From Kocuria atrinae C3-8 (GTDB lineage Bacteria > Actinomycetota > Actinomycetes > Actinomycetales > Micrococcaceae), in contig NZ_AJXN01000002.1 of the NCBI RefSeq assembly GCF_000286355.1, positions 1-64,000 on the forward strand: 64,000 nt of DNA. Reading direction: 5' to 3'. How positions within the stretch are numbered: the first letter of the stretch is position 1; each line of letters starts with the position of its first letter. The translations under genes and the position numbers were made by a program. Under the pieces are notes generated by a model. The model saw nothing but the letters and a program-made list of their open reading frames with translations, did no database searches and was not told the origin of the DNA. Positions 27,096 to 35,444 of the stretch are shown piece by piece.

Positions 27096-28111
27096 ATGGC
27101 AACAACCGAAACGCCCACCGAAGTCCGGCAGATCGTCTTGGCCTCGCGCCCGCACGGAATGCCCACGGACAAGAACTTCCGCCTCGAGACGGCACCCATT
27201 CCTGCCCTGAAGCCCGGACAGATTCTCGTGAAGAACCAGGTCATGTCCGTGGATCCTTACATGCGCGGCCGCATGAACGACGCCGAGTCCTACATCCCCC
27301 CCTTCCAAATCGATCAGCCACTCGAAGGCACCGCGGTCGGCACCGTAATCGCCTCCGAATCCGACCGCATCAAGGTGGGCGATCACGTATCGCACATGCT
27401 CGGGTGGCGCGATTACTCCGTGATTGACGACGACGCCGCCACCGTTGTCGACCTCGACGTCGCCACTCCGTCCCAGTACCTGGCATCCTCGGCATGCCCG
27501 GGTTGACCGCGTACGTCGGGTTGACCGAGATGGCGAAGTTCAAGAAGGGCGACGTCGTGTTCGTCTCGGGCGCTGCCGGCGCCGTCGGCTCCGCCGTGGG
27601 CCAGATCGCCAAGGCGCTGGGGGCGTCCAAGGTGATCGGGTCTGCAGGCTCTGCCGAGAAGATCGCGCGCATCAAGGAACTGGGGTTCGACGAGGCCTTC
27701 AACTACAAGGAGGGTGACGTCAGCGAGTCCCTGGCCAAAGCCGCACCCGACGGGATCGACGTCTACTACGACAATGTGGGCGGCGACCACCTCGAGGCCG
27801 CAATCGGGGCGCTGCACAAGTACGGGCGCGTGGCGATGTGCGGGGCCATCTCCCAGTACAACGCGACTGAGCCGGCGCCCGGTCCGCGGAACATGTTCCT
27901 AGCGGTCGGCAAGGAGCTAAATCTGCGCGGGTTCATCGTGGGCAACCACTACGACCTGGAGCCTGAATTCCACAAGAACGCCATTAAGTGGCTGCAGGAC
28001 GGCACCCTGCAGGCGGATGAAACCTTCCGCGACGGTCTGGAAAACGCTCCGCAGGCATTCATCGACCTGCTCGGGGGAGCAAACACCGGAAAGATGATCG
28101 TGCGGTTGTAA
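27096..28111 (+). CDS. Medium-chain NADP-dependent oxidoreductase (leukotriene B4 dehydrogenase/curA-like), frame broken near 27482
   Basis: ATG 27096 follows GGGGGAA. The N-terminal part reads RQIVLASRPHGMPTDKNFRL and MSVDPYMRGRMNDAESY, the MSVDPYMRGRM signature of zinc-free MDR enzymes such as CurA. Restoring one G near 27482 (CTGGC for CTGGGC) joins it to ILGMPGLTAYVGLTEMAKFK and the NADP loop VFVSGAAGAVGSAVGQIAK, then YYDNVGGDHLEAAI. Total 338 residues. These enzymes reduce alpha,beta-unsaturated carbonyls with NADPH. Convergent with the aldehyde dehydrogenase gene across a strong terminator. Confidence 0.88.
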
Positions 28112-28155
28112 CGCGCGGATGCCTTGTTCGAACCCGGTGCAAGGCAACCGCACTT

Positions 28156-28187
28156 GACTCCGGCAGGTCGTGTGACCCGCCGGAGTC
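28156..28187. terminator. Bidirectional terminator
   Basis: GACTCCGGC (28156-28164) pairs perfectly with GCCGGAGTC (28179-28187); the loop can form an inner GGTC/GACC stem. It lies between convergent genes ending at 28111 and 28197. Confidence 0.75.
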
Positions 28188-28196
28188 ATTTGCGGG

Positions 28197-29722
28197 CTAG
28201 AGGAACTTGACGCCCTGCGCCAAGGGCAATTCACCGGAGTAATTGACTGTATTGGTTGCCTGGCGCATGTAGGCCTTCCACGAATCCGAACCGGATTCGC
28301 GGCCGCCACCCGTGTCCTTCTCACCGCCGAAGGCCCCTCCGATTTCCGCCCCCGAGGTTCCGATGTTCACGTTAGCGATCCCGCAGTCGGACCCGGACGA
28401 GGAAAGGAAGCGTTCGGCTTCGAGCTGGTCGTTGGTGAAGATTGCTGAGGAAAGTCCCTGCGGCACCCCATTGTGCAATTCGATGGCTTCAGAAAATTCC
28501 GAGTACGACATCACGTACAGAATGGGAGCGAAGGTCTCCTTCTTGACCACGTCGCTCTGGCCCGGCATTCTCACGATGGCCGGTTGCACGTAGTAGGCCT
28601 CCGGTAGTTCTTCGGCCAGTACGCGCTCACCTCCCGTGAGCACGGTTCCACCTTGATCCTGGGCCTCCCGCAGAGCTTCCTGCATGGCACCAAAACTCTT
28701 TTCGTTCATGAGTGGGCCCACAAGATTTGATTCATTGCGTGGGTCCCCGATGCTGAGAGTGCCGTATGCCTCGACAAGTTTTTCGGTGAGTTCATCGACC
28801 ACGGATTCGTGCACGATCAGGCGCCGCATACTGGTGCAGCGCTGCCCTGCCGTGCCGACCGCCGCAAACACAACTCCGCGCAATGTGAGATCCAGGTCCG
28901 CGCTGGGACCGACGATCGCGCCGTTGTTCCCGCCCAGCTCTAGCAGCACGCGGCCGAACCGTTCGGCAACACGCGGTCCAACTTCACGTCCCATCGGGAC
29001 CGAACCGGTGGCCGAGATCAGCGCAACCCGAGGGTCATCCACCAGTTGTTGTCCGCCGTTCCGGTCCGCGATCACCACTTGGTTGATGTGGTTCGGGGCC
29101 TCGCATTCACGCGCCGCACGTTCTAGCAATGCATTGGTGCCAAGCGCGGAGAGCACGGTGGCTTCCGATGGTTTCCACACAACGGTGTCTCCGCAGACCA
29201 GCGCGAGGGCTGTGTTCCAGGCATAGGGTGCGACGGGGAAATTGAATGCGGTGATGATGCCGACAACTCCCAGCGGGTGCCAGGTTTCCATGAGGCGGTG
29301 ACCGGCCCGTTCGGAGGGCATGGTCTTGCCATAGAGCATGCGGGACTGGCCCACGGCGAAGTCGCAGATGTCGATCATCTCCTGGACCTCCCCAAGGGCC
29401 TCGGAGGTGATCTTGCCCGCTTCTGCCTGCACCAGCACAGCGAGGTCTTCCTTGTGTTCCGTCAGGAGCTCCCCCCACCGTTTGACCACGTTTCCCCGTT
29501 CGGGTGCGGGCACCTCTCGCCAAGCCTCGAAAGCTTTCTGAGACCTGCCAATGGTCTCGGAGACCTCATTCTGTGATGTCAGGGCAGAGTGGTGAGCACC
29601 TCACCGGTCAAGGGGCTGCGAGCCGCCAAGTCGCCCGAAAGCGTAGCGGTATCAACACCACACGCTTGCAGAGCGCTGAAGACTGCATCGGACAGAGTGG
29701 TTTTCTGGCTGGTCTGAGACAC
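28197..29722 (-). CDS. Alpha-aminoadipate semialdehyde dehydrogenase-like aldehyde dehydrogenase (ALDH7/AmaB type), frame broken near 29585
   Basis: The GTG at 29722 (MSQTSQKTTLSDAVFSALQA) follows GGAG. One C restored near 29585 joins the leader to the main frame, 508 residues in total. Motifs: FNFPVAPYAWNTALALVCGD with the catalytic Asn region, SATGSVPMGREVGPRVAERF, LLELGGNNGAIV with the general-base Glu, VGTAGQRCTSMRRLIVHESV with the nucleophile Cys, and KKETFAPILYVM. The GQRCTS..R motif and the IGTSGAEIGGAFGGEKDTGG end are typical of ALDH7 enzymes, which oxidise aminoadipate semialdehyde in lysine/pipecolate breakdown. HglS and an FAD oxidase follow upstream in the same operon, which supports this. 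Confidence 0.88.
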
Positions 29723-29780
29723 GAGATTTCTCCTTCGTTCGTCGTTCAGTAGCGCATGTGAGCGGCCGAGTCCGTGAGGG

Positions 29781-31199
29781 TCACGGGGTTATGGGGGCCA
29801 CGGCGATACCCAATTGGTTTTGAATGCTCGCGATCGAGGCATCCTGTTGTCGTTGATACAGGTCATACGGATCGGCAACTTCCCGACCCACAATTTGCGA
29901 CATCACCGTGATGTCGTAGTCGGTGCCAAGCTGTGCGTCATCACGGGAGCCTTCATCTGTGAGATTGGACTGGAAGATCCCGGCCGCGGAGCGGGGCAGG
30001 AAGTCTTCGTAGACGATTGGTTCGGCGATCACCACGTCCGCTTCGATCAACTTCTTCAGGCACACGGGTTCAGGACCGAACGATGCCGCAGTTTGAGTTG
30101 AGGCTTCACGGTTGACCGTGAACGTGAAGTAGGCCAAGCCACGCAGGGCCATCTCTTTCTCTGTCCGCGGCAGGCTTTCCTCCCATACGGTTCGAGCCAC
30201 CTCCACGCGCACTCCGCTCGCCTGGTCCTCGGCCAGTCGCCTGTCGGTCTCGGACACCATGCGGTCATAGAGTTCTCGACCCGCCGGTGTCAGGGCAATG
30301 CCGCGTTGTTCGACTTCCCCGAAACGGACCCGCAGCTCACCACGGTCCACGGAGCCGTCCTCGTATCTGAAGACCCTCTCCTCCGCCAACGCTCTGAATG
30401 AAGTCTGGCGCAGGAGGATGTCCGGTCCGTCCCAGCCGGGTGGGCCTTGGATCTCATCGATCATGGTGATCCCCAGATCCTCCATGCGGTCGTAGAGATC
30501 ATCGATATCGAGTACTCGCGGGGTGAGGTGATTGATATGGGTCGTACTCACGCCACCGATGTCGGCGGCCACCGCGGAGATGGCCTCGAGCTTCTTGTAC
30601 CAGGCATGATCGACCGGCTCGTCCGAGAGTTCGAAAACTCCCGTGGCCTGAGTCAACAGTTGCTCCGCCTGAGCCTCATCCAGCCCGCCCTGGTCTGCAG
30701 CCAGATCCGCCAGGGACAGTAGCTCCTCCGTGAAAAGAACTCGGTTGCCAATGAACTCCTGCAGCTCTTTCTGCAATTGAGCATCAAAGAACCGGGGATC
30801 GTCAGCGGCGAGCATCGATGTGAAAACCCTGAAGGGATTCTTGGCAAGCTCCTCGGGATCAACCGGACGGAACGCCGTCGACACCACGGGGACTGAAGAT
30901 TTGGAGGCGTCCCGCAGATCGTAAAAACCCACCGGGTACATCCCGAAAGCTGCGAAAACCCGGGCGACCTGCGCCAGCTCCGTGGCGGATCCCACACGAA
31001 TCGCACCGTGGCGTTCTGCTGTCACTCGACCGATACTGCCCAGCCGCTCCGCTTCAGCACCATGACGAGCCAGGAAGTCTTCATTCACGGCCGTGGAGAC
31101 GTCGACCAAGGTGTTGTAGGCCGGGACTTCTTCGCCGTACATCTGGGACAGTCTGCGAGCGAACTGCGCCCTCAGCTGCCACGAACTCTGAAAAGTCAT
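29781..31199 (-). CDS. hglS: 2-oxoadipate dioxygenase/decarboxylase (HglS, DUF1338)
   Basis: The start is ATG 31199 (MTFQSSWQLRAQFARRLSQM) with AGGAGG 9 bases upstream. The 472-residue product has the DUF1338 vicinal-oxygen-chelate-like fold: YNTLVDVSTAVNEDFL, ERHGAIR with the metal His and the substrate Arg four residues later, FAAFGMYPVGFYDL, GVSTTHINHLTPRVLDID with the second metal His, and VYEDFLPRSAAGIFQSNL near the end. HglS converts 2-oxoadipate to D-2-hydroxyglutarate with Fe(II) and O2, the last committed step of D-lysine/pipecolate catabolism in Pseudomonas. Position between the aldehyde dehydrogenase and an amine-type FAD oxidase fits that route. Confidence 0.88.
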   Translation of the reverse strand: MTFQSSWQLRAQFARRLSQMYGEEVPAYNTLVDVSTAVNEDFLARHGAEAERLGSIGRVTAERHGAIRVGSATELAQVARVFAAFGMYPVGFYDLRDASKSSVPVVSTAFRPVDPEELAKNPFRVFTSMLAADDPRFFDAQLQKELQEFIGNRVLFTEELLSLADLAADQGGLDEAQAEQLLTQATGVFELSDEPVDHAWYKKLEAISAVAADIGGVSTTHINHLTPRVLDIDDLYDRMEDLGITMIDEIQGPPGWDGPDILLRQTSFRALAEERVFRYEDGSVDRGELRVRFGEVEQRGIALTPAGRELYDRMVSETDRRLAEDQASGVRVEVARTVWEESLPRTEKEMALRGLAYFTFTVNREASTQTAASFGPEPVCLKKLIEADVVIAEPIVYEDFLPRSAAGIFQSNLTDEGSRDDAQLGTDYDITVMSQIVGREVADPYDLYQRQQDASIASIQNQLGIAVAPITP

Positions 31200-31228
31200 T
31201 ACGGTACCCCTCCTGAGATACAAACGGA

Positions 31229-32419
31229 TCAAATGATGTTGAGCTCTCTGAGTCCCACCGAGTTGTCGCTGAATCGCTCAACTGAAAAATGCTTGGCGTC
31301 AATGAACGACTCACGCCCCAGATACAGGTCGGCCATCAGCTCCCCCACCGCGGGCCCCTGCAGGAAACCGTGTCCGGAAAACCCTGTGGCGTAGAAGAAG
31401 CCAGGCAGCTCGTCAGCCTCGCCGATCAGCGCATTGCGATCAGGAGTGTTCTCGTACAGACCCGCCCAGCCGCCGACAAGATCAGGATGCTCAAGTTCCG
31501 GAGCGCAGGTTGCCGCTGCGGCGCTGAACTCCGGTAGCCAGGCGTAATCGAACTCCCGACAGAACCCGGATTCCTCCTGATGGGAGATGCCCAGCAGCAA
31601 TCCGTTGCCGTAGTTATGGAAGTAGCAGGTTGTCGACAGATCCAACGTGAATGGCAGACGTGGATATGGTTCAGAGCATTGTCGGGTGAGACCGATAAGG
31701 CGGCGGACCGGTGTCACCGGCAAGTCCACCCCGGCCATTGCCCCAATGCGAGCACTCCATGCCCCGGCGCAACACACCACGGCGCTCGTGCGAATGACAC
31801 CCCGGTTGGTAGTTACAGAGGTGATGCTGTCGCCCTGCCGATCAATGTTCAGCACATGGGTGCGGTCCAGGATGGTGACGCCCAGTTCCATGGCACGGGC
31901 CGCATAGCCCTCCACCACCAGGGATGGATTCGCGTACCCATCCTCCGGAGAGAACGACGCCCCGACCAGCGCATCCGAGTCCAGCAGGGGATTAATCTGC
32001 GCGGCTTCACGCGGTGACACCATCCGAGTTTTCACTCCCATGGAGTTCTGGAGCTCGGTAGAACCCTCCAGACCGGCAGCCTCTTCATCGGACCGGCACA
32101 AGAACAAGTACCCGACCTGTTGGAGGCCGATACTGGCGCCCATACGGTGAGGGAAATCGCGAAAAGCGGCCAAGGATCGTTGCCCGAGAAGAATATTTCC
32201 GGGGTCGGAGAAATTCGCCCGAACCCCACCCAGCGGTTTGGCAGACGACCCGCTCCCCAACGCCGCTCGTTCAACCACCACGATGTGGCGCACGCCCCGA
32301 TCAGCAAGATGCCAGGCAGTACTGAGGCCCATGATGCCCCCGCCAATGATGACCACGTCGGCGGTAGTAGGCTGCTGCGCGGCGTAGGTCAGGTCCAGTT
32401 CCACAATCTGATTCACCAT
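31229..32419 (-). CDS. FAD-dependent oxidoreductase of the DAO family, probable pipecolate/amine oxidase
   Basis: ATG 32419 is preferred over the upstream GTG because AGAGGG is then properly spaced. The product opens MVNQIVELDLTYAAQQPTTA, then the FAD-binding VVIIGGGIMGLSTAWHLADR dinucleotide motif, VERAALGSGSSAKPLGGVRA, a middle substrate domain, and the C-terminal GFFYATGFSGHGFLQGPAVG motif of sarcosine-oxidase/DAO enzymes. It lies 29 bases upstream of hglS on the same strand. In the known pathway an L-pipecolate oxidase (AmaA) of this family makes the piperideine carboxylate that becomes aminoadipate semialdehyde, so that is the most likely role; substrate not proven. Confidence 0.82.
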   Translation of the reverse strand: MVNQIVELDLTYAAQQPTTADVVIIGGGIMGLSTAWHLADRGVRHIVVVERAALGSGSSAKPLGGVRANFSDPGNILLGQRSLAAFRDFPHRMGASIGLQQVGYLFLCRSDEEAAGLEGSTELQNSMGVKTRMVSPREAAQINPLLDSDALVGASFSPEDGYANPSLVVEGYAARAMELGVTILDRTHVLNIDRQGDSITSVTTNRGVIRTSAVVCCAGAWSARIGAMAGVDLPVTPVRRLIGLTRQCSEPYPRLPFTLDLSTTCYFHNYGNGLLLGISHQEESGFCREFDYAWLPEFSAAAATCAPELEHPDLVGGWAGLYENTPDRNALIGEADELPGFFYATGFSGHGFLQGPAVGELMADLYLGRESFIDAKHFSVERFSDNSVGLRELNII

Positions 32420-32483
32420 GTGCGGCACACCCTCTTTCTGGAGCCTGGCAACTCATTTCACGTTCGAGCGAGGCTGGTTACCC

Positions 32484-32521
32484 GTTATCGATAACTACAT
32501 CGTGCTGTGATGCGCGTCACG
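32484..32521 (-). promoter_or_regulatory. Operator region of the lysine/pipecolate operon
   Basis: A perfect 12-bp palindrome GTTATCGATAAC (32484-32495) lies 65 bases upstream of the FAD oxidase start. A CRP/GlxR-like box TGTGATGCGCGTCACG (32506-32521) follows, one base off the TGTGAN6TCACA consensus. The first palindrome shares its GTTATCG/CGATAAC arms with a site upstream of the AGCS gene at 33361, so the GntR protein between them is the likely binder. Confidence 0.55.
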
Positions 32522-32567
32522 GGTCAAGGGGTCTAGGCATAAGAACTCAATACGAGCCCCGGAGGGG

Positions 32568-33212
32568 TCAGTCGGGTTCAGGTCGGGCGTAACTCAAGTG
32601 GCGCACCATGACATCGGCAGCCTTCCGGGCCTCACCAGCGATGACGGCTTCCACTATCTCCAGATGATCCGTCGCGCTCGCTTCCAACTCAGTTCTCTTT
32701 CGAAGACCGTAGGATCCGTTGATCCGCGACTGGTCGCGCAGATTTTCAACGATTTCTGTCCATCGTCGATTCTCCAACGTATCGACCAGCGCGCAGTGGA
32801 AGGCCTGATCCGCATCGAGGTAATCGACGACCCCTTGGGCCTCGGCTGACGCGATGGTCTGCTCCGCCAACTCACGCAAGAGAGAAGCTCTCTCCGCACT
32901 CACACCGCGTTCGGCCACACGCCGAACAGCTTCGACCTCGACCAAGCACCGAAGATCGTAGACCTCCTGCTTGTCCTTCGCCGACAGTTCCACCACACGG
33001 AACCCTCGGTTTCGAACCAATTCCAGCAGCCCCTTGTTCACCAGGGACATCATGGCTTCCCGCGCCGGACTGTTGGAGACCCCTAAGCGATTCGCCAGGC
33101 TGTTCGCCGAGTAGATCTCACCCGGCTTCATGGCCCCGCTGAGCAACGCTCGACGGATCAAGGATTCGGTCGAGTCCTTGAGCGTGAGACGAGGAAGTTT
33201 CTCGAACCCCAT
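32568..33212 (-). CDS. GntR/FCD-family transcriptional regulator
   Basis: The start is uncertain: ATG 33212 (MGFEKLPRLTLKDSTESLIR) fits the family start; a GTG at 33251 with AAGGA upstream is the alternative. The product has the GntR winged HTH (IYSANSLANRLGVSNSPAREA, LVNKGLLELVRNRGFRVV) and an all-helical FCD ligand domain (VYDLRCLVEVEAVRRVAERG, DADQAFHCALVDTLENRRWT, HLEIVEAVIAGEARKAADVM) with the metal-binding D and H residues. FCD regulators usually sense an organic acid of the pathway they control. Divergent to the AGCS gene and upstream-adjacent to the lysine operon, with like palindromes at both promoters. Confidence 0.88.
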   Translation of the reverse strand: MGFEKLPRLTLKDSTESLIRRALLSGAMKPGEIYSANSLANRLGVSNSPAREAMMSLVNKGLLELVRNRGFRVVELSAKDKQEVYDLRCLVEVEAVRRVAERGVSAERASLLRELAEQTIASAEAQGVVDYLDADQAFHCALVDTLENRRWTEIVENLRDQSRINGSYGLRKRTELEASATDHLEIVEAVIAGEARKAADVMVRHLSYARPEPD

Positions 33213-33360
33213 ACCCTCTACCCATACTGGCGTTCGCGTCACTGTGATCACCAAATCCTTCTTCTACTACGCCCAGCACCACCTGCGCCACGCCCACACC
33301 TCACTCCACCGGCGGAGTGGCCCGGTCGATCAAGAAAGGAAACTCGACGGTCTTCCGTTA

Positions 33361-33391
33361 GTTATCGACAACCGATAACGTGATGCATCAC
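33361..33391 (+). promoter_or_regulatory. Operator upstream of the AGCS transporter gene
   Basis: GTTATCGACAACCGATAAC (33361-33379) is a 7-5-7 inverted repeat with the same arms as the site upstream of the FAD oxidase. It is followed directly by GTGATGCATCAC (33380-33391), a perfect 12-bp palindrome. The region lies 80-110 bases upstream of the transporter start and 150 bases from the divergent GntR start. Confidence 0.55.
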
Positions 33392-33468
33392 ACATAGTAC
33401 AGACTCCCGTTGACTCGGTGAGCCGTACACCTTCAGATCCGCCAATCGTTCCTTCAGGGGATCATCAC

Positions 33469-35025
33469 ATGAACATCTTGTCGACCCTTCCCGCCTTGCC
33501 TCAGCAGTCCGTGGACGAACGCTTGGAGAGTACATTCGGTCCACTCGTGGACACTCTGGAATCCATAGTGTTCTTCGCGGTCCCCGTGGCTGGTGCCGAG
33601 CTTCCGATTTTGGTGGTTTGGCTCCTGCTGGGCGGAATTTTCCTCACGATTCTCGTTGCCTTCAAACCCTTCCGCGATCTCCCCCATAGCCTGAAGGTGG
33701 TCCGAGGGCACTACAACCGTCACGATGATCCTGGTCAAGTCACAAGCTTCCAGGCACTCGCCACGGAGCTTTCAGGAACGGTCGGGCTGGGCAATATCGC
33801 TGGCGTGGCTGTCGCGATCTCCATGGGTGGGCCAGGGGCTTCCTTCTGGATCATTCTGGCCGGGCTCCTCGGCATGTCCATCAAAATGGCGGAAGCTACT
33901 CTCGGCCAGAAATACCGTCGCGTTCATGCGGACGGTACCGTCTCGGGTGGCCCCATGTACTACTTGCGCGATGGCTTGGCGGAACGCGGACTGCCCCGGT
34001 TGGGCAAGGTTCTCGCCTTTGCATTCGCCCTGTTCATGATGATCGGCGCACTGGGTGCCGGCAACGTCTTCCAGTCCAATCAATTGACGGCCCAAATCGT
34101 TCTGGCAACCGGGGGAGAAGACAGTTTCTTCGCAAACTCAGGGTGGTTGATCGGCCTGCTAGTAGCAGCCATAGCCGGTGCCGTCATTCTCGGTGGCATC
34201 ACGTCTATTGCGCGATGGACCAGCAAGCTCACGCCGCTTATGGCAATTATTTATATAGTCAGCGTCCTAATTATCATAGGCGCCAATATCACACACTTAC
34301 CCCAGGCGGTTTCCCTCATTTTCACGAGCGCCTTTACCGGTGAAGGTGTCACCGGAGGCATCATTGGCGTGGCAATCATCGGGATTCAACGCGCACTGTT
34401 CTCGAATGCCGCGGGCGTAGGCAGCGCCGGTCTCGCGCACTCCGTGACGAAGAACCGCAGACCTGCACAAGAAGGGTTTGTGGCCGCCTGGGAGCCATTC
34501 ATTGATTCCGTAGTGATCTGCACGATGACCGCTCTGGCTGTCATCATCACCGGTCAGTACCAGAACTCAAGCGCCGACGGCGTAGCCCTCACGTCCGCCG
34601 CGTTCGAATCCGTACACTCATTCTTCTCTCATGTCCTCACTCTCTGCGTCGTGCTTTTCGCGTTCTCCACCATCTTGAGCTACTCGTACTACGGCAAGAA
34701 AGCCACCGGATACCTCTTTGGCGACAACAAGATAGCGGAACGTGTTTACGACATATTGTGGCTGGTCATGATTGTCGTGGGTGCAGCTGTTTCACTGAAC
34801 ACCGTGGTTCGCTTTTCGGACGCCATGTTCTTCTTGCTCACATTCCCCAATCTTCTTGGTATCTATCTCCTGTCCGGAGTCCTCCGAAGGGAAATTTTCG
34901 GCCACCGCGAAGACCTCCGCACTGGAGAGGTAAACGTAGTGCCACCCGCTCAACGGAGCACCATCATGGGTGGCCGGACCGCTTCATTCAAGGCGACCCA
35001 ACAACCGGAGGGCGATGACCTCTAA
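33469..35025 (+). CDS. Alanine/glycine:cation symporter family (AGCS) transporter
   Basis: ATG 33469 (MNILSTLPALPQQSVDERLE) follows CAGGGG with 8-base spacing. The 518-residue protein has about 11 helices and the AGCS signatures: ELSGTVGLGNIAGVAVAISM (G-T-V-G-x-GNIAGVA), GPGASFWIILAGLLGMSIKM with AEATLGQKYR, GGPMYYLRDGL, and QRALFSNAAGVGSAGLAHS. Members import small amino acids with Na+. Codon use is less GC-biased than in the neighbours. The GntR-type operator suggests a role in uptake of the pathway substrate (lysine, pipecolate or a relative), although it could serve the downstream formamidase. Confidence 0.9.
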   Translation: MNILSTLPALPQQSVDERLESTFGPLVDTLESIVFFAVPVAGAELPILVVWLLLGGIFLTILVAFKPFRDLPHSLKVVRGHYNRHDDPGQVTSFQALATELSGTVGLGNIAGVAVAISMGGPGASFWIILAGLLGMSIKMAEATLGQKYRRVHADGTVSGGPMYYLRDGLAERGLPRLGKVLAFAFALFMMIGALGAGNVFQSNQLTAQIVLATGGEDSFFANSGWLIGLLVAAIAGAVILGGITSIARWTSKLTPLMAIIYIVSVLIIIGANITHLPQAVSLIFTSAFTGEGVTGGIIGVAIIGIQRALFSNAAGVGSAGLAHSVTKNRRPAQEGFVAAWEPFIDSVVICTMTALAVIITGQYQNSSADGVALTSAAFESVHSFFSHVLTLCVVLFAFSTILSYSYYGKKATGYLFGDNKIAERVYDILWLVMIVVGAAVSLNTVVRFSDAMFFLLTFPNLLGIYLLSGVLRREIFGHREDLRTGEVNVVPPAQRSTIMGGRTASFKATQQPEGDDL

Positions 35026-35067
35026 CTGAAGGGCAAACACGCCACTCCCTCCCCATAACCATCTCTG

Positions 35068-35079
35068 TATGATGTACAT
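35068..35079. promoter_or_regulatory. Palindrome TGATGTACATCA upstream of fmdB
   Basis: A perfect 12-bp palindrome 22 bases upstream of the fmdB start, similar in its TGATG/CATCA arms to GTGATGCATCAC at 33380. It may be bound by the same dimeric regulator and tie the formamidase genes to the same control. Confidence 0.4.
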
Positions 35080-35100
35080 CACATCCCGAGGGAGCGTTAC

Positions 35101-35319
35101 ATGCCCATCTACGAATTCCGGTGCACGCAGTGCGGTGACTTCGAAGCGACTCATCCGATGTCGACCACCCCGAAAAATCAGCTGTGCCCTGTCTGCGGCG
35201 GGGACGCCAGGAAATTGTTCTCGGCCGCCAACTTGTCCACCCTCAATTCGTCTCGGGCGCGTGCGATCGACCGCACGGCCCGAACTGCTGAAACACCCGA
35301 CGTCGTGAACGCCCCGTAG
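35101..35319 (+). CDS. fmdB: FmdB-family zinc-ribbon protein
   Basis: The 72-residue product starts MPIYEFRCTQCGDFEATHPM and holds two CxxC zinc knuckles (CTQC and CPVC) in the standard FmdB spacing, followed by a variable polar tail. GAGGGAG lies upstream of the ATG. FmdB was named as a putative regulator in the formamidase cluster of Methylophilus; here it stands directly before a formamidase gene, which agrees with that link. Confidence 0.9.
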   Translation: MPIYEFRCTQCGDFEATHPMSTTPKNQLCPVCGGDARKLFSAANLSTLNSSRARAIDRTARTAETPDVVNAP

Positions 35320-35444
35320 GACGGGGCAGACCGACACCCACGACAAAAGACCCGCGACATCTCAAACTGCCGCGGCCCTGAATTGCATTGATTCCACGGC
35401 CGCGCCCCTACTGGTCACGGCCGGTCACCGGAAGGACGCAGGTC

